64,000 bases of DNA from positions 524,848 through 588,847 of the forward strand of contig NZ_KQ033878.1 in the NCBI RefSeq assembly GCF_000967245.1, in the 5' to 3' direction. Positions 17,642 to 25,700 of this stretch are shown in pieces. How positions within the stretch are numbered: position 1 is the stretch's first letter; the number at the start of each line of letters is the position of its first letter. Both the position numbers and the translations under genes were made by a program. Below the pieces are notes generated by a model. That model did not search any database, was not told where the DNA came from, and saw nothing but the letters and a program-made list of their open reading frames with translations. This DNA comes from Bombilactobacillus mellis. GTDB taxonomy: Bacteria; Bacillota; Bacilli; Lactobacillales; Lactobacillaceae.

Positions 17642-18331
17642 ATGAAATATGACATTATTTTATTTGATATTGATGATACCTTGTTAACTTTAGAAAGTGA
17701 TGATACTTGGCAACGAATGTTTACCAGTTTATTGGCAGAACAAAATCTTAAAGCTACTAAACAAGAATATGAAGCCTTTCTGGCCCGTAATCATTTACTT
17801 TGGCAACAAGCTGAAAATAAGGAAATTAGTGTTGAAACCGTATTTAATGAGCGGTTTGATTTGCCTTTTTTACAGGATTGTCCGCAAACACCAGCGGTGT
17901 TTGATAGGAAATTTCAAAATATGCAAAAAAAGCAAATGACCCCTACTGCAGGTGCAGTATCTTGTTGTCAGAAATTAAGTTCTCAGATGAAACTTTATAC
18001 GGCCTCCAACGGAAAACAAGAAACTCAAAGCCCAAGAATCAAAAATTCAAGTCTGGGTCCCTTTTTTCAGGGAATTTATACTTCTGAAAATTTAGGTGCG
18101 ATTAAACCACAACCAGAATTTTTTACAAAAATTCTCCAACATATCGGTTGTTCTGATAAAAGCAGAGTCCTCATGGTGGGCGATACTTACGATGAGGATA
18201 TTGTTGGGGCTCATAATTATGGGTTGGACAGTTGCTGGCTTAATCTTCATCAATCTCCCGTACCTCAAGATAACTTATGTACTTATCAAGTTAGCAATTT
18301 GGGGCAACTACCGGCTTTAATTGAGGAATAA
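17642..18331 (+). CDS. HAD-superfamily nucleotidase, YjjG type
   Basis: A 229-residue HAD phosphatase resembling YjjG/PynA pyrimidine 5'-nucleotidases. Motif I is FDIDDTLL with the nucleophile Asp near residue 9. Motif II is the TASNG stretch, motif III the Lys in LGAIKPQPEFF, and motif IV is MVGDTYDEDIVGAHNYG. An all-helical C1 cap lies between motifs I and II. Enzymes of this kind remove phosphate from pyrimidine and modified nucleotides. AGAAGGAGAAAAGCC precedes ATG 17642. It ends at a bidirectional terminator convergent with xylR. Confidence 0.8.
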   Translation: MKYDIILFDIDDTLLTLESDDTWQRMFTSLLAEQNLKATKQEYEAFLARNHLLWQQAENKEISVETVFNERFDLPFLQDCPQTPAVFDRKFQNMQKKQMTPTAGAVSCCQKLSSQMKLYTASNGKQETQSPRIKNSSLGPFFQGIYTSENLGAIKPQPEFFTKILQHIGCSDKSRVLMVGDTYDEDIVGAHNYGLDSCWLNLHQSPVPQDNLCTYQVSNLGQLPALIEE

Positions 18332-18357
18332 TTTCAAAGACTTATATTTTTTAAAAT

Positions 18358-18391
18358 AAAATCCTGAAATAAAATTTATTTCAGGATTTTT
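18358..18391. terminator. bidirectional terminator
   Basis: AAATCCTGAAATAAA pairs with TTTATTTCAGGATTT, flanked by A- and T-runs. It separates the convergent HAD and xylR genes. Confidence 0.85.
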
Positions 18392-18405
18392 GGTTGTTTT
18401 AAAAG

Positions 18406-19554
18406 CTATTGATAGTGAAATTTCAAATTATAATTATCCAATTGTAAAACATGATGAATAATTAAAGAACTCGCTCCCAAAAGAGTAGCATAATTGGAAT
18501 TACCAATTAAATAAAGCCGAGGAACCAGGCCCAATTTTTCAGTACAGGCCTTGATCTTTGCAAATAAAGCAGGCAATTCTTCCAATAAGGGTGAACTCAA
18601 ATAAATTTCTTCCGGTGCTAAAGAAACCGAAACATTGACAAGTATTTTAGCTATTCCACGAATAAATTCTTGTAAAATCGTTTGGACATCTGAGTCGCCC
18701 TGAGCTGCCAATTTGACTAAATCTGATCTTTCTAAATTATTATTATTTTTTAAAGATTTTAACCGTTCGACTACTGCATCTTCTGAACAAACATCTTCTA
18801 TCTTGGTCTGATTAGAAGAAGAGATCAACATTCGACCAATTTCCCCGGCAGCTCCTCGATAACCGCGATAAATCTGTTGATTTAAAATTATACCCGCACC
18901 AATGCCTTTGTGAATGCTGACGCAAAGAAGATTAGCTTTATTTTCTTGATTATTAAAATCATGTTCGAAAATGGCTGCTAAATTGGCTTCATTTTCTAAT
19001 AATACCGGTACCTGGTATTTTTCAAAATAACGTTTTTGTAAATCAATATTTTTCATATCCAAAAACGGAGAATTAACAATTTGCGTTTGATCAACAATTC
19101 CATGAATCGAAAAAGCAATGCCTAATAGACCATGCTGAGTTTTTTCTTTTTGGGCTATTAAATTAATCTGGCTATCGACGGTTTTTAAAATATCATGAAT
19201 ATTAGAATTATGATTTTTAATCCGTTGATAATAAAAATCATGTCCGTTAAGATAATTTGCCATAATATGCAAATGTTTATATCCTAAGTCAACACTAATT
19301 GTATAACCATACTTTTCATTAAAGGCCACCAGGATTGGTTTGCGTCCTCCAACTTTAGAAGCCTTACCAATTCCAATTTCTTTTAAATAACCTTTTTGTT
19401 CGATTTCGTTATATAAAGCAGTAATAGAAGACTTATTCATCTTCAGATTACGCGCAATATCAATCCGAGAAATAGGGGCGTAATTAATAATTTGTTGTAA
19501 AACTAACTTTAAATTGCGATGGTGAAATGATTGTTTCTTAGATATTTCTGCCAT
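18406..19554 (-). CDS. xylR: ROK-family xylose repressor
   Basis: A 382-residue NagC/XylR-type regulator. An N-terminal winged helix-turn-helix (~10-75: ISRIDIARNLKMNKSSITALYNEI) is followed by GGRKP and a ROK sugar-kinase-like domain (VSVDLGYKHL, GLLGIAFSIHGIVD, ENEANLAAIFE, ICVSIHKGIGAGI-type segment, YRGAAGEIG). The classical zinc-binding Cys cluster of ROK kinases is reduced to a single Cys at DVCSEDAV. It is separated from xylA by transporter and HAD genes but is the only obvious candidate to bind the xyl operator repeats. D-xylose as inducer is inferred from family and neighbours. Confidence 0.85.
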   Translation of the reverse strand: MAEISKKQSFHHRNLKLVLQQIINYAPISRIDIARNLKMNKSSITALYNEIEQKGYLKEIGIGKASKVGGRKPILVAFNEKYGYTISVDLGYKHLHIMANYLNGHDFYYQRIKNHNSNIHDILKTVDSQINLIAQKEKTQHGLLGIAFSIHGIVDQTQIVNSPFLDMKNIDLQKRYFEKYQVPVLLENEANLAAIFEHDFNNQENKANLLCVSIHKGIGAGIILNQQIYRGYRGAAGEIGRMLISSSNQTKIEDVCSEDAVVERLKSLKNNNNLERSDLVKLAAQGDSDVQTILQEFIRGIAKILVNVSVSLAPEEIYLSSPLLEELPALFAKIKACTEKLGLVPRLYLIGNSNYATLLGASSLIIHHVLQLDNYNLKFHYQ

Positions 19555-19580
19555 TATTTACCTCACTTGTGTCATATTAG

Positions 19581-19599
19581 GTTAGTTTAATTATACAAC
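19581..19599. promoter_or_regulatory. possible XylR half-site in xylR promoter
   Basis: GTTAGTTTAATTATACAAC shares the GTTAGTTT arm with the xylA operators, and the opposite arm is degenerate. It overlaps a TATAAT (minus strand) upstream of xylR, so autoregulation is possible. Confidence 0.3.
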
Positions 19600-19646
19600 T
19601 TATTGGCAATTCTTAAATTTAAATTATAAAAGAAATTAAATTAATT

Positions 19647-19750
19647 TTATTTTCCCATAATAGTTTCCCAAGCTTCAATACGAATAACTCTTTGCTAAGC
19701 CTAAGTTACACCACTTTTGAGGAGGATAAGCCAAATCAGTCCGGTTAGTA
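19647..19750 (-). pseudogene. degenerate coding remnant in the 19555-19903 gap
   Basis: On the minus strand, short protein-like stretches in different frames (DLAYPPQKW...LGLAKSYS, then RIEAWETIMGK ending at TAA 19647-19649) suggest a decayed gene 3' end with a frameshift. I cannot name the family. The rest of this 349-base gap shows no ORF or clear structure. Confidence 0.3.
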
Positions 19751-19903
19751 ATTTTAATTAACAACAAACTTAATAAACTTATAAAAGACAATTTTATGTA
19801 TATAAAAATCTGATTAAGCTTTAGAGTCTATAAGTCCCAACCAGATTAAATTTTTACTAACTATTATTCTCAGGCCGTCCATTCCATTAAAAGGCAATTA
19901 GAT

Positions 19904-21217
19904 TTAAACTTCGTCAAAATTAATCTCTAAATTTTTTTCTTCTGCTTTTCGTTCTTCTTCTAAGTATTGTTTGTCTAATATTTTAATAAAAGGATAATAA
20001 ACAAACACTCCAATCACAATCTCAATAATTTGTAAAACCGACCCTTTCCAACTACCAGTAGCCAGCCACCCGGAAATAATCGGTGGTGTCGTCCAAGATA
20101 ACTGCACTCCATTGGTATAAGGCAATAGCTTTAAGGTAAAGGCCATTCCGGACAAAAAAGTATTGAGTGTAGGCATGATAATGAAGGGGATCGCAATTAT
20201 CGGATTTAATACCACCGGCAGGCCAAAAATAATTGGTTCATTAATACCAAAAATTCCCGGCATAATTGCCAATTTTCCTAGTTCCCGAATTCTTTTAGAT
20301 TTGCAAACAGCAAACATTACAATTAGTAACGATAATGTACTTCCTCCACCACCATAAGTAGTAAACATATCAATAAATGGCTGTGTATAAATGTGAGGTA
20401 AAGGTAAATGATGTTGAAAAGCATGTAAATTATCTTGTGTCAAAACAAAGAAAATAGGTGACCAAACTGAATTCGTAATGGTTGGTCCGTTAATACCCAA
20501 ACACCATAAAAGACTGGCTAAAAAGTTATACAGCAAAACTGAAGGCAAAGTATTACCTACATTTTTCAACGGTGCTTGCAGTAAAGTATAAATAAAATTA
20601 TAGGCAGTATTAAAACTGGTTAAACTAAAAATAATTCTAATCAGGAAAAATACTAAAATAACTAAAGCTATAGGAATTAAAGCATCAAAAGATTCACTCA
20701 CGGCAGGCGGAACTCCGGCAGGCATTTTAATTGTCCAATGCCGCTTAAAAGCAAAGCGATAAATTTCCACACTCAAAATAGCAATCACAATTCCTAAAAA
20801 GACCCCATTAGCTCCTAAATACATCGTCTGCACGGCTTCGATTTTCTTTTTACCGGCTGTGATAGCAGTGGGTGTTAAAATTAAAAAAGAAACCAAGGAA
20901 ACTACAGCTAGATAAATTCCTTGCAATCCGCGATTCTTACCATAGGCATAGCCAATACCCATACAGGATAAAATACCACTAAAACTAAAGACTGATGTCG
21001 AAACGGCACTAAACCATTCATTCCAATTACTACCTAAAACACTAGTCCAAAATTCATTCCATCCTGGAATGGGGAAGTTACCTATTAATAAGAAAAACGA
21101 GGTTACCATAATTAAAGGCATCACGATCATAAAACCGTCGCGTAAGGAACGTAAAACCACATTGTTGCCCAATTTAACTGCTACGGGCATTAAAATTTTT
21201 TCCAGTTGTTTCTGCAT
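19904..21217 (-). CDS. PTS lactose/cellobiose-family EIIC
   Basis: A 437-residue membrane channel of the Lac/cellobiose PTS class. It begins MQKQLEKILMPVAVKLGNN, continues LRSLRDGFMIVMPLIMVTSFFLLIGNFP, and carries LWCLGINGP near residue 240 and PGIFGINEPIIFGLPVVLNP near residue 325, both typical of CelB/ChbC. No EIIA or EIIB gene is adjacent, so it must borrow phosphoryl-transfer subunits encoded elsewhere. It is the last gene of a four-gene operon with GrdB-like protein, glycosylasparaginase and peptidase. Its cargo may be a glycosylated amino acid rather than a plain disaccharide; that is inference from neighbours. Confidence 0.85.
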   Translation of the reverse strand: MQKQLEKILMPVAVKLGNNVVLRSLRDGFMIVMPLIMVTSFFLLIGNFPIPGWNEFWTSVLGSNWNEWFSAVSTSVFSFSGILSCMGIGYAYGKNRGLQGIYLAVVSLVSFLILTPTAITAGKKKIEAVQTMYLGANGVFLGIVIAILSVEIYRFAFKRHWTIKMPAGVPPAVSESFDALIPIALVILVFFLIRIIFSLTSFNTAYNFIYTLLQAPLKNVGNTLPSVLLYNFLASLLWCLGINGPTITNSVWSPIFFVLTQDNLHAFQHHLPLPHIYTQPFIDMFTTYGGGGSTLSLLIVMFAVCKSKRIRELGKLAIMPGIFGINEPIIFGLPVVLNPIIAIPFIIMPTLNTFLSGMAFTLKLLPYTNGVQLSWTTPPIISGWLATGSWKGSVLQIIEIVIGVFVYYPFIKILDKQYLEEERKAEEKNLEINFDEV

Positions 21218-21242
21218 TTCTCAGCCACCCCTTTAGGATTTA

Positions 21243-21767
21243 TCAATAACAATAATTACTTTTGAACGTTGTTAAGTCTTCTTTTTGAACTACTTGTAAA
21301 CAGCCGGCCACTAAATGATCAATGGCCGCAGCTAAGCCGCTGCCACCTTTGGGCGGCATTTTTACGATTAGCAAATGCTGGCGGTACTTTGCCAGCAAAT
21401 CAGCGTTTTTCTCTTGAGCCAGCATAATTAACACAGGCAGTGAGGTATTTTGTTGGATATAATCTCCAATTTCGCAAGCCATCTGGGCAAAATCATGATA
21501 ATCATACGCTGGACCTAAAACTACCACATCAGCTTTCATTTTTTCTGCCATTTTGGCAAATTTTTGCTGGACTAAAGCCTGATTATTCTGATAATACTGC
21601 GTCCCGCAATAAAAAGTTCCTATAATGGTACTGTCAGATTGAGCTAAAGCCTTTTCAATAGTGGCCGCACTTCCCATGGCGATTTTTTTACCACCGAGAG
21701 GTGTATCTGCATGTTCTTTACCTCCCAGACCGGATTGAATTTGATCTAAAATGACAATAACTTTCAT
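21243..21767 (-). CDS. short GrdB-like protein (glycine/sarcosine/betaine reductase B family fragment)
   Basis: A 174-residue protein resembling the N-terminal half of reductase component B: an IQSGLGGKEHADTPLGG opening (compare the GGEEKAD motif), FYCGTQYYQNN (compare CGDxYF), and KADVVVLGPAYDYHDFAQMACEIGDYIQ. It is far shorter than GrdB (over 400 residues) and lacks the selenocysteine/cysteine active-site domain, so classic reductase chemistry is unlikely. It sits between EIIC and glycosylasparaginase genes in one operon (spacings ~25 bases). A role in handling a sugar-amino acid conjugate is possible but unproven. Confidence 0.65.
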   Translation of the reverse strand: MKVIVILDQIQSGLGGKEHADTPLGGKKIAMGSAATIEKALAQSDSTIIGTFYCGTQYYQNNQALVQQKFAKMAEKMKADVVVLGPAYDYHDFAQMACEIGDYIQQNTSLPVLIMLAQEKNADLLAKYRQHLLIVKMPPKGGSGLAAAIDHLVAGCLQVVQKEDLTTFKSNYCY

Positions 21768-21791
21768 CTCACTTCTCCTTTTTCAAAATAA

Positions 21792-22745
21792 TTATTCCAG
21801 GGGAGCTTTGATCCGTTTTTCATAAGCATCCAGCCAGTCTTGAGTAACAGGTTCAATCTTAGTAGTTTGCTGCTGGGCGGGATGGGCTATTAAAATCTGG
21901 GGTTTTTGCTGTTCACTAGCAATGCTAAAAGTAAATTCCACATTGGTTGCAACTCCCCATTCTCCCTTATTGTTTAAAGCAATTAAGGAAAATTCGCCCG
22001 CTTTACCATAGCGTTTTTTTAATTTATGAACAAAAGAATAAACTGCTTGATCACAGGCTTGTTGCGGAGATTGACCAGCGCCCATTTTCTGGACAATTTC
22101 ATAAGACAGACAGCCCTTCATAATATCTTCACCAAGCCCAGTAGCAGCGGCTCCGCCAATTTCACTGTCAACATAAAAGCCCGATCCAGATAAGGGAGAA
22201 TCACCGATGCGCCCGGCCTTTTTCATAAAAAGTCCCGAAGTAGAAGTCGCCACTGCCATGGAATTATTATTATCTAAAGTAATAGCGCCCACTGTATCAT
22301 GGCCATTATAAGCTGAGAGATTGCGGCTTTGTTGTTCTTGCAACTGCTTTTGCCAACGTGCTTTGGCGCGCTCAGTTAACATATTTGTTATTTCAAAACC
22401 GTGGAGTAAAGCATATTTGGTCGCACCTGCACCCACACGAAAACTATTATAATGTTGTTGACTTAAAGAACGTGCTACGGAAACAGCGTGTTTAACATTC
22501 TGAATGCCGCCTACAGCTCCCTGCGCTAAGGTATCACCGTCCATAAACGCCGCATCCATTTCCACAATTCCTTCTTCATTCGGCAAACCACCGTAACCTA
22601 CCGATTTATAATACGGATAAGCTTCAACTTGATTAATTAATTTTTCTACAGCATCTCCGGAACTTTTGCCTTCTTGTAACATTTTGCTGGCTGTTTGTAC
22701 TCCTTCATAGGACATGCGCCAGGTAGCAATGGTTGCCCAAGTCAT
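21792..22745 (-). CDS. glycosylasparaginase (N4-(beta-N-acetylglucosaminyl)-L-asparaginase)
   Basis: A 317-residue Ntn-hydrolase that self-cleaves to expose a catalytic Thr and cuts the amide bond between Asn and a sugar (GlcNAc-Asn type). The cleavage site is GHDTVGAITLD with nucleophile T151. STSGLFMKKAGRIGDSPLSGSGFY matches the binding segment TSTxGxxxKxPGRVGDSPI, and GGAAATGLGEDIMKGCLS follows. An N-terminal ATWRMSYEG stretch resembles the TW...EG of the family. It has no signal peptide, so it acts in the cytoplasm on an imported conjugate. It lies four bases downstream of the M20 peptidase gene. Confidence 0.85.
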   Translation of the reverse strand: MTWATIATWRMSYEGVQTASKMLQEGKSSGDAVEKLINQVEAYPYYKSVGYGGLPNEEGIVEMDAAFMDGDTLAQGAVGGIQNVKHAVSVARSLSQQHYNSFRVGAGATKYALLHGFEITNMLTERAKARWQKQLQEQQSRNLSAYNGHDTVGAITLDNNNSMAVATSTSGLFMKKAGRIGDSPLSGSGFYVDSEIGGAAATGLGEDIMKGCLSYEIVQKMGAGQSPQQACDQAVYSFVHKLKKRYGKAGEFSLIALNNKGEWGVATNVEFTFSIASEQQKPQILIAHPAQQQTTKIEPVTQDWLDAYEKRIKAPLE

Positions 22746-22749
22746 TGGT

Positions 22750-24069
22750 TTATTCCTCTCTTTTGCATAATTTTAAAATTGCTTGAAGATAAATTTTAAT
22801 ATTTAATTGTAAATCTTGAATACTCATCCACTCATCTTGCTTATGTGCTATTCCCTTTTGCCCAGGAAAAGAAGGACCAAAAGCAATAATATTAGGCATA
22901 AAACGTGCATAAGTAGCACCGGTAGTGGTCACGGGAGTTGCATCCAGCCCTGTAATCTCTTGATAAGCTTGTGAAAGAGCTATCACATTAGGGTCATGAG
23001 GATCATGCCTGACACTTTTTAAACTACGAATAATTTGCAGTTGACTATGAGGCAAAAGGGCTTTTTTTAAACCAGCAGTAACCTCCTCTTCTTGATAAGA
23101 AACCGGATAACGAATTGCAATTTCTAAGCGCAAATTTGTTTTGGTCTTTTGTAATAAATAAGGAGCAACAATTAATTTGCCACTAGCAGCATCTGCAAAA
23201 TTAATTCCTAAGCCTTCTCCATAATGTTGTTCATGAAAACTATTAGCTAACCAAGAAAAATAGCTTGCTAACTCACCTTGAACTAAATGTTGCTGACAAA
23301 TTTTTTCAGCCAATAAAGTTAAAGCATTTTCTCCCAATTCAGGAGCATTAGTAGGGGTTCTTCGACCGCTAATGTGAAGTGGTTGTCCATTTACTAGAAC
23401 CTTTATATCATCCGGAACATGATCCAACGCTTGCTCACCTTCTAGAGAACTTAATTGTTTTAAACTGCCATCATCAATAGTGGTGGTAATAGCGTAGTTG
23501 ACAATCCCGCGTTCACCATATACCGCAGGGTATTTACAATCCGGTGTAAAACCAAAGACGGGAGCGGGTTGTTGTTGTAAATACATTTTGATATCTTGAC
23601 TGCCACTTTCTTCATCAGAACCCAAAATCAATCTGACCGTTTTTTGAGGTCGTAGGTGTGTCTCGTGAAGTATTTTTAAAGCATATAAACAAGCCAGGCT
23701 GGGACCTTTATTATCTAAAACTCCCCGCCCGTAAAGACGACCATTACGTTGCGTTAAAGTAAAAGGATCACTGGTCCAACCACTACCAGCCGAAACCACA
23801 TCCAAATGGCCCACAACTCCCAAATAGTTAGACGAATCTTCACCCCACTGAACGTAAGCCATAGCATCATTAACAATTCCCGTCTGAAATCCATAGCTTT
23901 TTGCTATTGCAACTATTTGCTCTAAAGCACGGCGCGGCTGCTCACCAAAAGGAGCATGAGACTGACTCGGTCCACGGGTGCTGGGAATAGCAATAAGTTT
24001 GGCTAAATCTTCTGTAAATAATGGCCACTGTTTCGCAATAATAGCATCAATATCCTGCAGCGTTTTCAT
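22750..24069 (-). CDS. M20 family dipeptidase (PepV/Sapep type)
   Basis: A 439-residue zinc/manganese metallopeptidase. Metal-binding and catalytic marks are GVVGHLDVVSAGSGW near residue 90, GRGVLDNKGPSLA, GSDEESGSQD (catalytic Glu pair) and FTPDCKYPAVYGERG. Near the C-terminus TTGATYARFMPN and IAHKQDEW supply the remaining ligands. A lid domain lies between. PepV-like enzymes release amino acids from dipeptides and accept unusual N-terminal groups. As first gene of this operon it could trim glycosylated peptides before glycosylasparaginase acts; that is inference. Confidence 0.85.
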   Translation of the reverse strand: MKTLQDIDAIIAKQWPLFTEDLAKLIAIPSTRGPSQSHAPFGEQPRRALEQIVAIAKSYGFQTGIVNDAMAYVQWGEDSSNYLGVVGHLDVVSAGSGWTSDPFTLTQRNGRLYGRGVLDNKGPSLACLYALKILHETHLRPQKTVRLILGSDEESGSQDIKMYLQQQPAPVFGFTPDCKYPAVYGERGIVNYAITTTIDDGSLKQLSSLEGEQALDHVPDDIKVLVNGQPLHISGRRTPTNAPELGENALTLLAEKICQQHLVQGELASYFSWLANSFHEQHYGEGLGINFADAASGKLIVAPYLLQKTKTNLRLEIAIRYPVSYQEEEVTAGLKKALLPHSQLQIIRSLKSVRHDPHDPNVIALSQAYQEITGLDATPVTTTGATYARFMPNIIAFGPSFPGQKGIAHKQDEWMSIQDLQLNIKIYLQAILKLCKREE

Positions 24070-24214
24070 CCCCTTTCTTGCAAGTAAAGTTAGATACTTT
24101 ATTAATAATTTAACTAAATTCTACTCTCTGGTCTTTGTTAGTGCAATTTTCTTTTATCAGGAGTTATAAAATATTTTTAGTCTCACAAAATTTATCGCCC
24201 AAAGAAAAATTTAT

Positions 24215-24257
24215 AAAATAAAAAGATATATTATTTCCATGAGAAATAATATATCTT
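24215..24257 (-). terminator. terminator of the threonine aldolase gene
   Basis: A 15-base stem AAGATATATTATTTC (24223-24237) pairs with 24243-24257, followed on the minus strand by a T-rich run. Between it and the stop codon is a short GC-rich hairpin-forming patch (24267-24288) of unknown role. Confidence 0.8.
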
Positions 24258-24312
24258 AATAATTTTACGGCACGTGCGTCGCGGCCGTTATAATTCTAAT
24301 CATTTGCTCAAC

Positions 24313-25338
24313 TTAAATTAAAGTCAATAATTGCTCTACCGCCTCAGCATGAGTAGCCCATGAAGTTACAAAACGGAGAATTGTCTGTGTTTCATCATAT
24401 TTTCCCCAACGGGTGAATAATACTTGCTGACTTAAGTCCTGTACTTTTTGATTATCCATGATAAAAAATTGCTGATTAGTAGGTGAATCTATATACAAGC
24501 GATAACCTTTATCCAAAAATCCCTGTTTTAACTGGAGAGCTAATTGCACCGCATGGCGACTAATCTCAAAATATAAATTATCAGTAAATAATTCTAAAAA
24601 TTGCAAACTGTTCAGCCGTCCCTTAGCTAATAAGGCTCCATGCTGCTTGACAAAAGAATAAAAATAGTCAGGCTGATTATTTTTTGTAAAAACTACTGCT
24701 TCCCCACATAGGGCTCCAATTTTGGTCCCACCAATATATAAAACATCCGCTAATTGAGCTAGTTCTTGAATAGTTAAATCCGCTTCCGGACTCACTAAAC
24801 CATAACCTAAACGAGCACCATCAATATATAAAGGTAAATGATATTCTCGGCAAACTGCTGCTAAAGCAGTCAATTCCTGTTTTGAATATAAAGTACCATA
24901 TTCACTCGGATAAGAAATATAAACCATTCCCGGAAAAACCATCTGTTGGCGACTATCATCATCGTAAAAATCCTTAAGATAGTTAGCCAGTGTTGGAGCA
25001 GCTATTTTCCCATCTTGACCAGGAACAGTTAAAACCTTGTGCCCTGTTAATTCAATCGCACCAGATTCATGCAAACTAATATGACCACTATCAGCTGCAA
25101 TAACTCCTTGATAACTTTTGAGCAGCGAGCCGATAACAATTTGATTTGTTTGCGTACCACCAGTTAAAAAACAAATTTTGGCTTGGGGACAGTCCAGAGC
25201 TTCTTTAATTTTAGCAGTTGCTGCAGTCGTAAAAGTATCCGTACCATAACCAGTTTCCTGCTGCATATTAGTATCTATCAAGCGCTGTAAAACTCGCGGA
25301 TGGGCACCTTCAGAATAATCATTTAAAAAAGAAATCAT
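24313..25338 (-). CDS. low-specificity L-threonine aldolase
   Basis: PLP-dependent enzyme of the beta-eliminating lyase/threonine aldolase family, splitting threonine into glycine and acetaldehyde. I start it at ATG 25338 (MISFLNDYSEGAHPRVL, 341 residues), because AAGGAG lies 8 bases upstream. A start 19 codons earlier lacks a ribosome site and would run into the terminator region. Visible motifs: FLTGGTQTNQIV, DSGHISLHESGAIE, LYIDGARLGYG and the PLP-binding Lys in YIGGTKIGALCGEA. It is monocistronic, ending at a strong terminator. It borders the guaA-side accessory region at 25.4 kb. Confidence 0.88.
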   Translation of the reverse strand: MISFLNDYSEGAHPRVLQRLIDTNMQQETGYGTDTFTTAATAKIKEALDCPQAKICFLTGGTQTNQIVIGSLLKSYQGVIAADSGHISLHESGAIELTGHKVLTVPGQDGKIAAPTLANYLKDFYDDDSRQQMVFPGMVYISYPSEYGTLYSKQELTALAAVCREYHLPLYIDGARLGYGLVSPEADLTIQELAQLADVLYIGGTKIGALCGEAVVFTKNNQPDYFYSFVKQHGALLAKGRLNSLQFLELFTDNLYFEISRHAVQLALQLKQGFLDKGYRLYIDSPTNQQFFIMDNQKVQDLSQQVLFTRWGKYDETQTILRFVTSWATHAEAVEQLLTLI

Positions 25339-25376
25339 TTTTTCACTCCTTACTTTTGTGAAATAATTCAAAATAT

Positions 25377-25403
25377 AAAAAAAGTCTGATACCAATCAGA
25401 CTT
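25377..25403 (-). terminator. terminator upstream of threonine aldolase
   Basis: AAGTCTGAT / ATCAGACTT with a 4-base loop and a T-run on the minus strand. It sits directly after a guaA-terminus-like sequence (25413-25424), so it may be the ancestral guaA terminator left behind by island insertion. Confidence 0.7.
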
Positions 25404-25412
25404 CATTAAAAA

Positions 25413-25424
25413 TTATTCCCACTC
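25413..25424. repeat. guaA-3'-end-like attachment-site candidate (outer copy)
   Basis: Minus strand GAGTGGGAATAA matches the final codons and stop of guaA at 34397-34408 (GAATGGGAATAA) at 11 of 12 bases. An integrase-like remnant starts right beside it. Together these suggest the outer junction of an element inserted at guaA. Confidence 0.5.
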
Positions 25425-25700
25425 TAAGCGTACAATTGACGAAAAATCACTTTTACATCAATGTGTATGTCAACCATTCCCCAATCTGGCAGGAATTTAG
25501 AAGAACTTTTTAATGTTTGATTGCCATTGGATTGAATCGCTGTTTTTAGAGCAATACGTATATCGACATTTTCTGTTATCTCTTCAGCAATACCTTACCA
25601 TAAATGAGAATAATGTTTCAATATAATTTCCGGAATACAATAGCTAAGCCTGTTTGTTTTGGAATCGTTTTACTCCAATTATATAGTTAATAACTTAGAA
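25424..25700 (-). pseudogene. decayed tyrosine-recombinase-like gene, C-terminal remnant
   Basis: The minus strand reads as protein across a few disruptions: LKHYSHLW, an in-frame TAA, then GIAEEITENVDIRIALKTAI...SSSKFLPDWGMVD...IFRQLYA, stop TAG 25424-25426. The HYSHLW stretch resembles the region around the catalytic Tyr of phage-type integrases, and frames shift further upstream. The call is tentative because no other catalytic residue can be placed. Its position next to a guaA-end-like site fits an old island integrase. Confidence 0.35.

Noticed and set aside
24267-24288. GC-rich hairpin patch after threonine aldolase as a separate regulatory element
   Set aside because: Short 5-base stem without T-run or partner sites, while a strong conventional terminator follows it. 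Too little to call.
25339-25395. Longer N-terminus for threonine aldolase
   Set aside because: The extra 19 codons run through the terminator hairpin and have no ribosome site; ATG 25338 has a good AAGGAG and a family-typical start.
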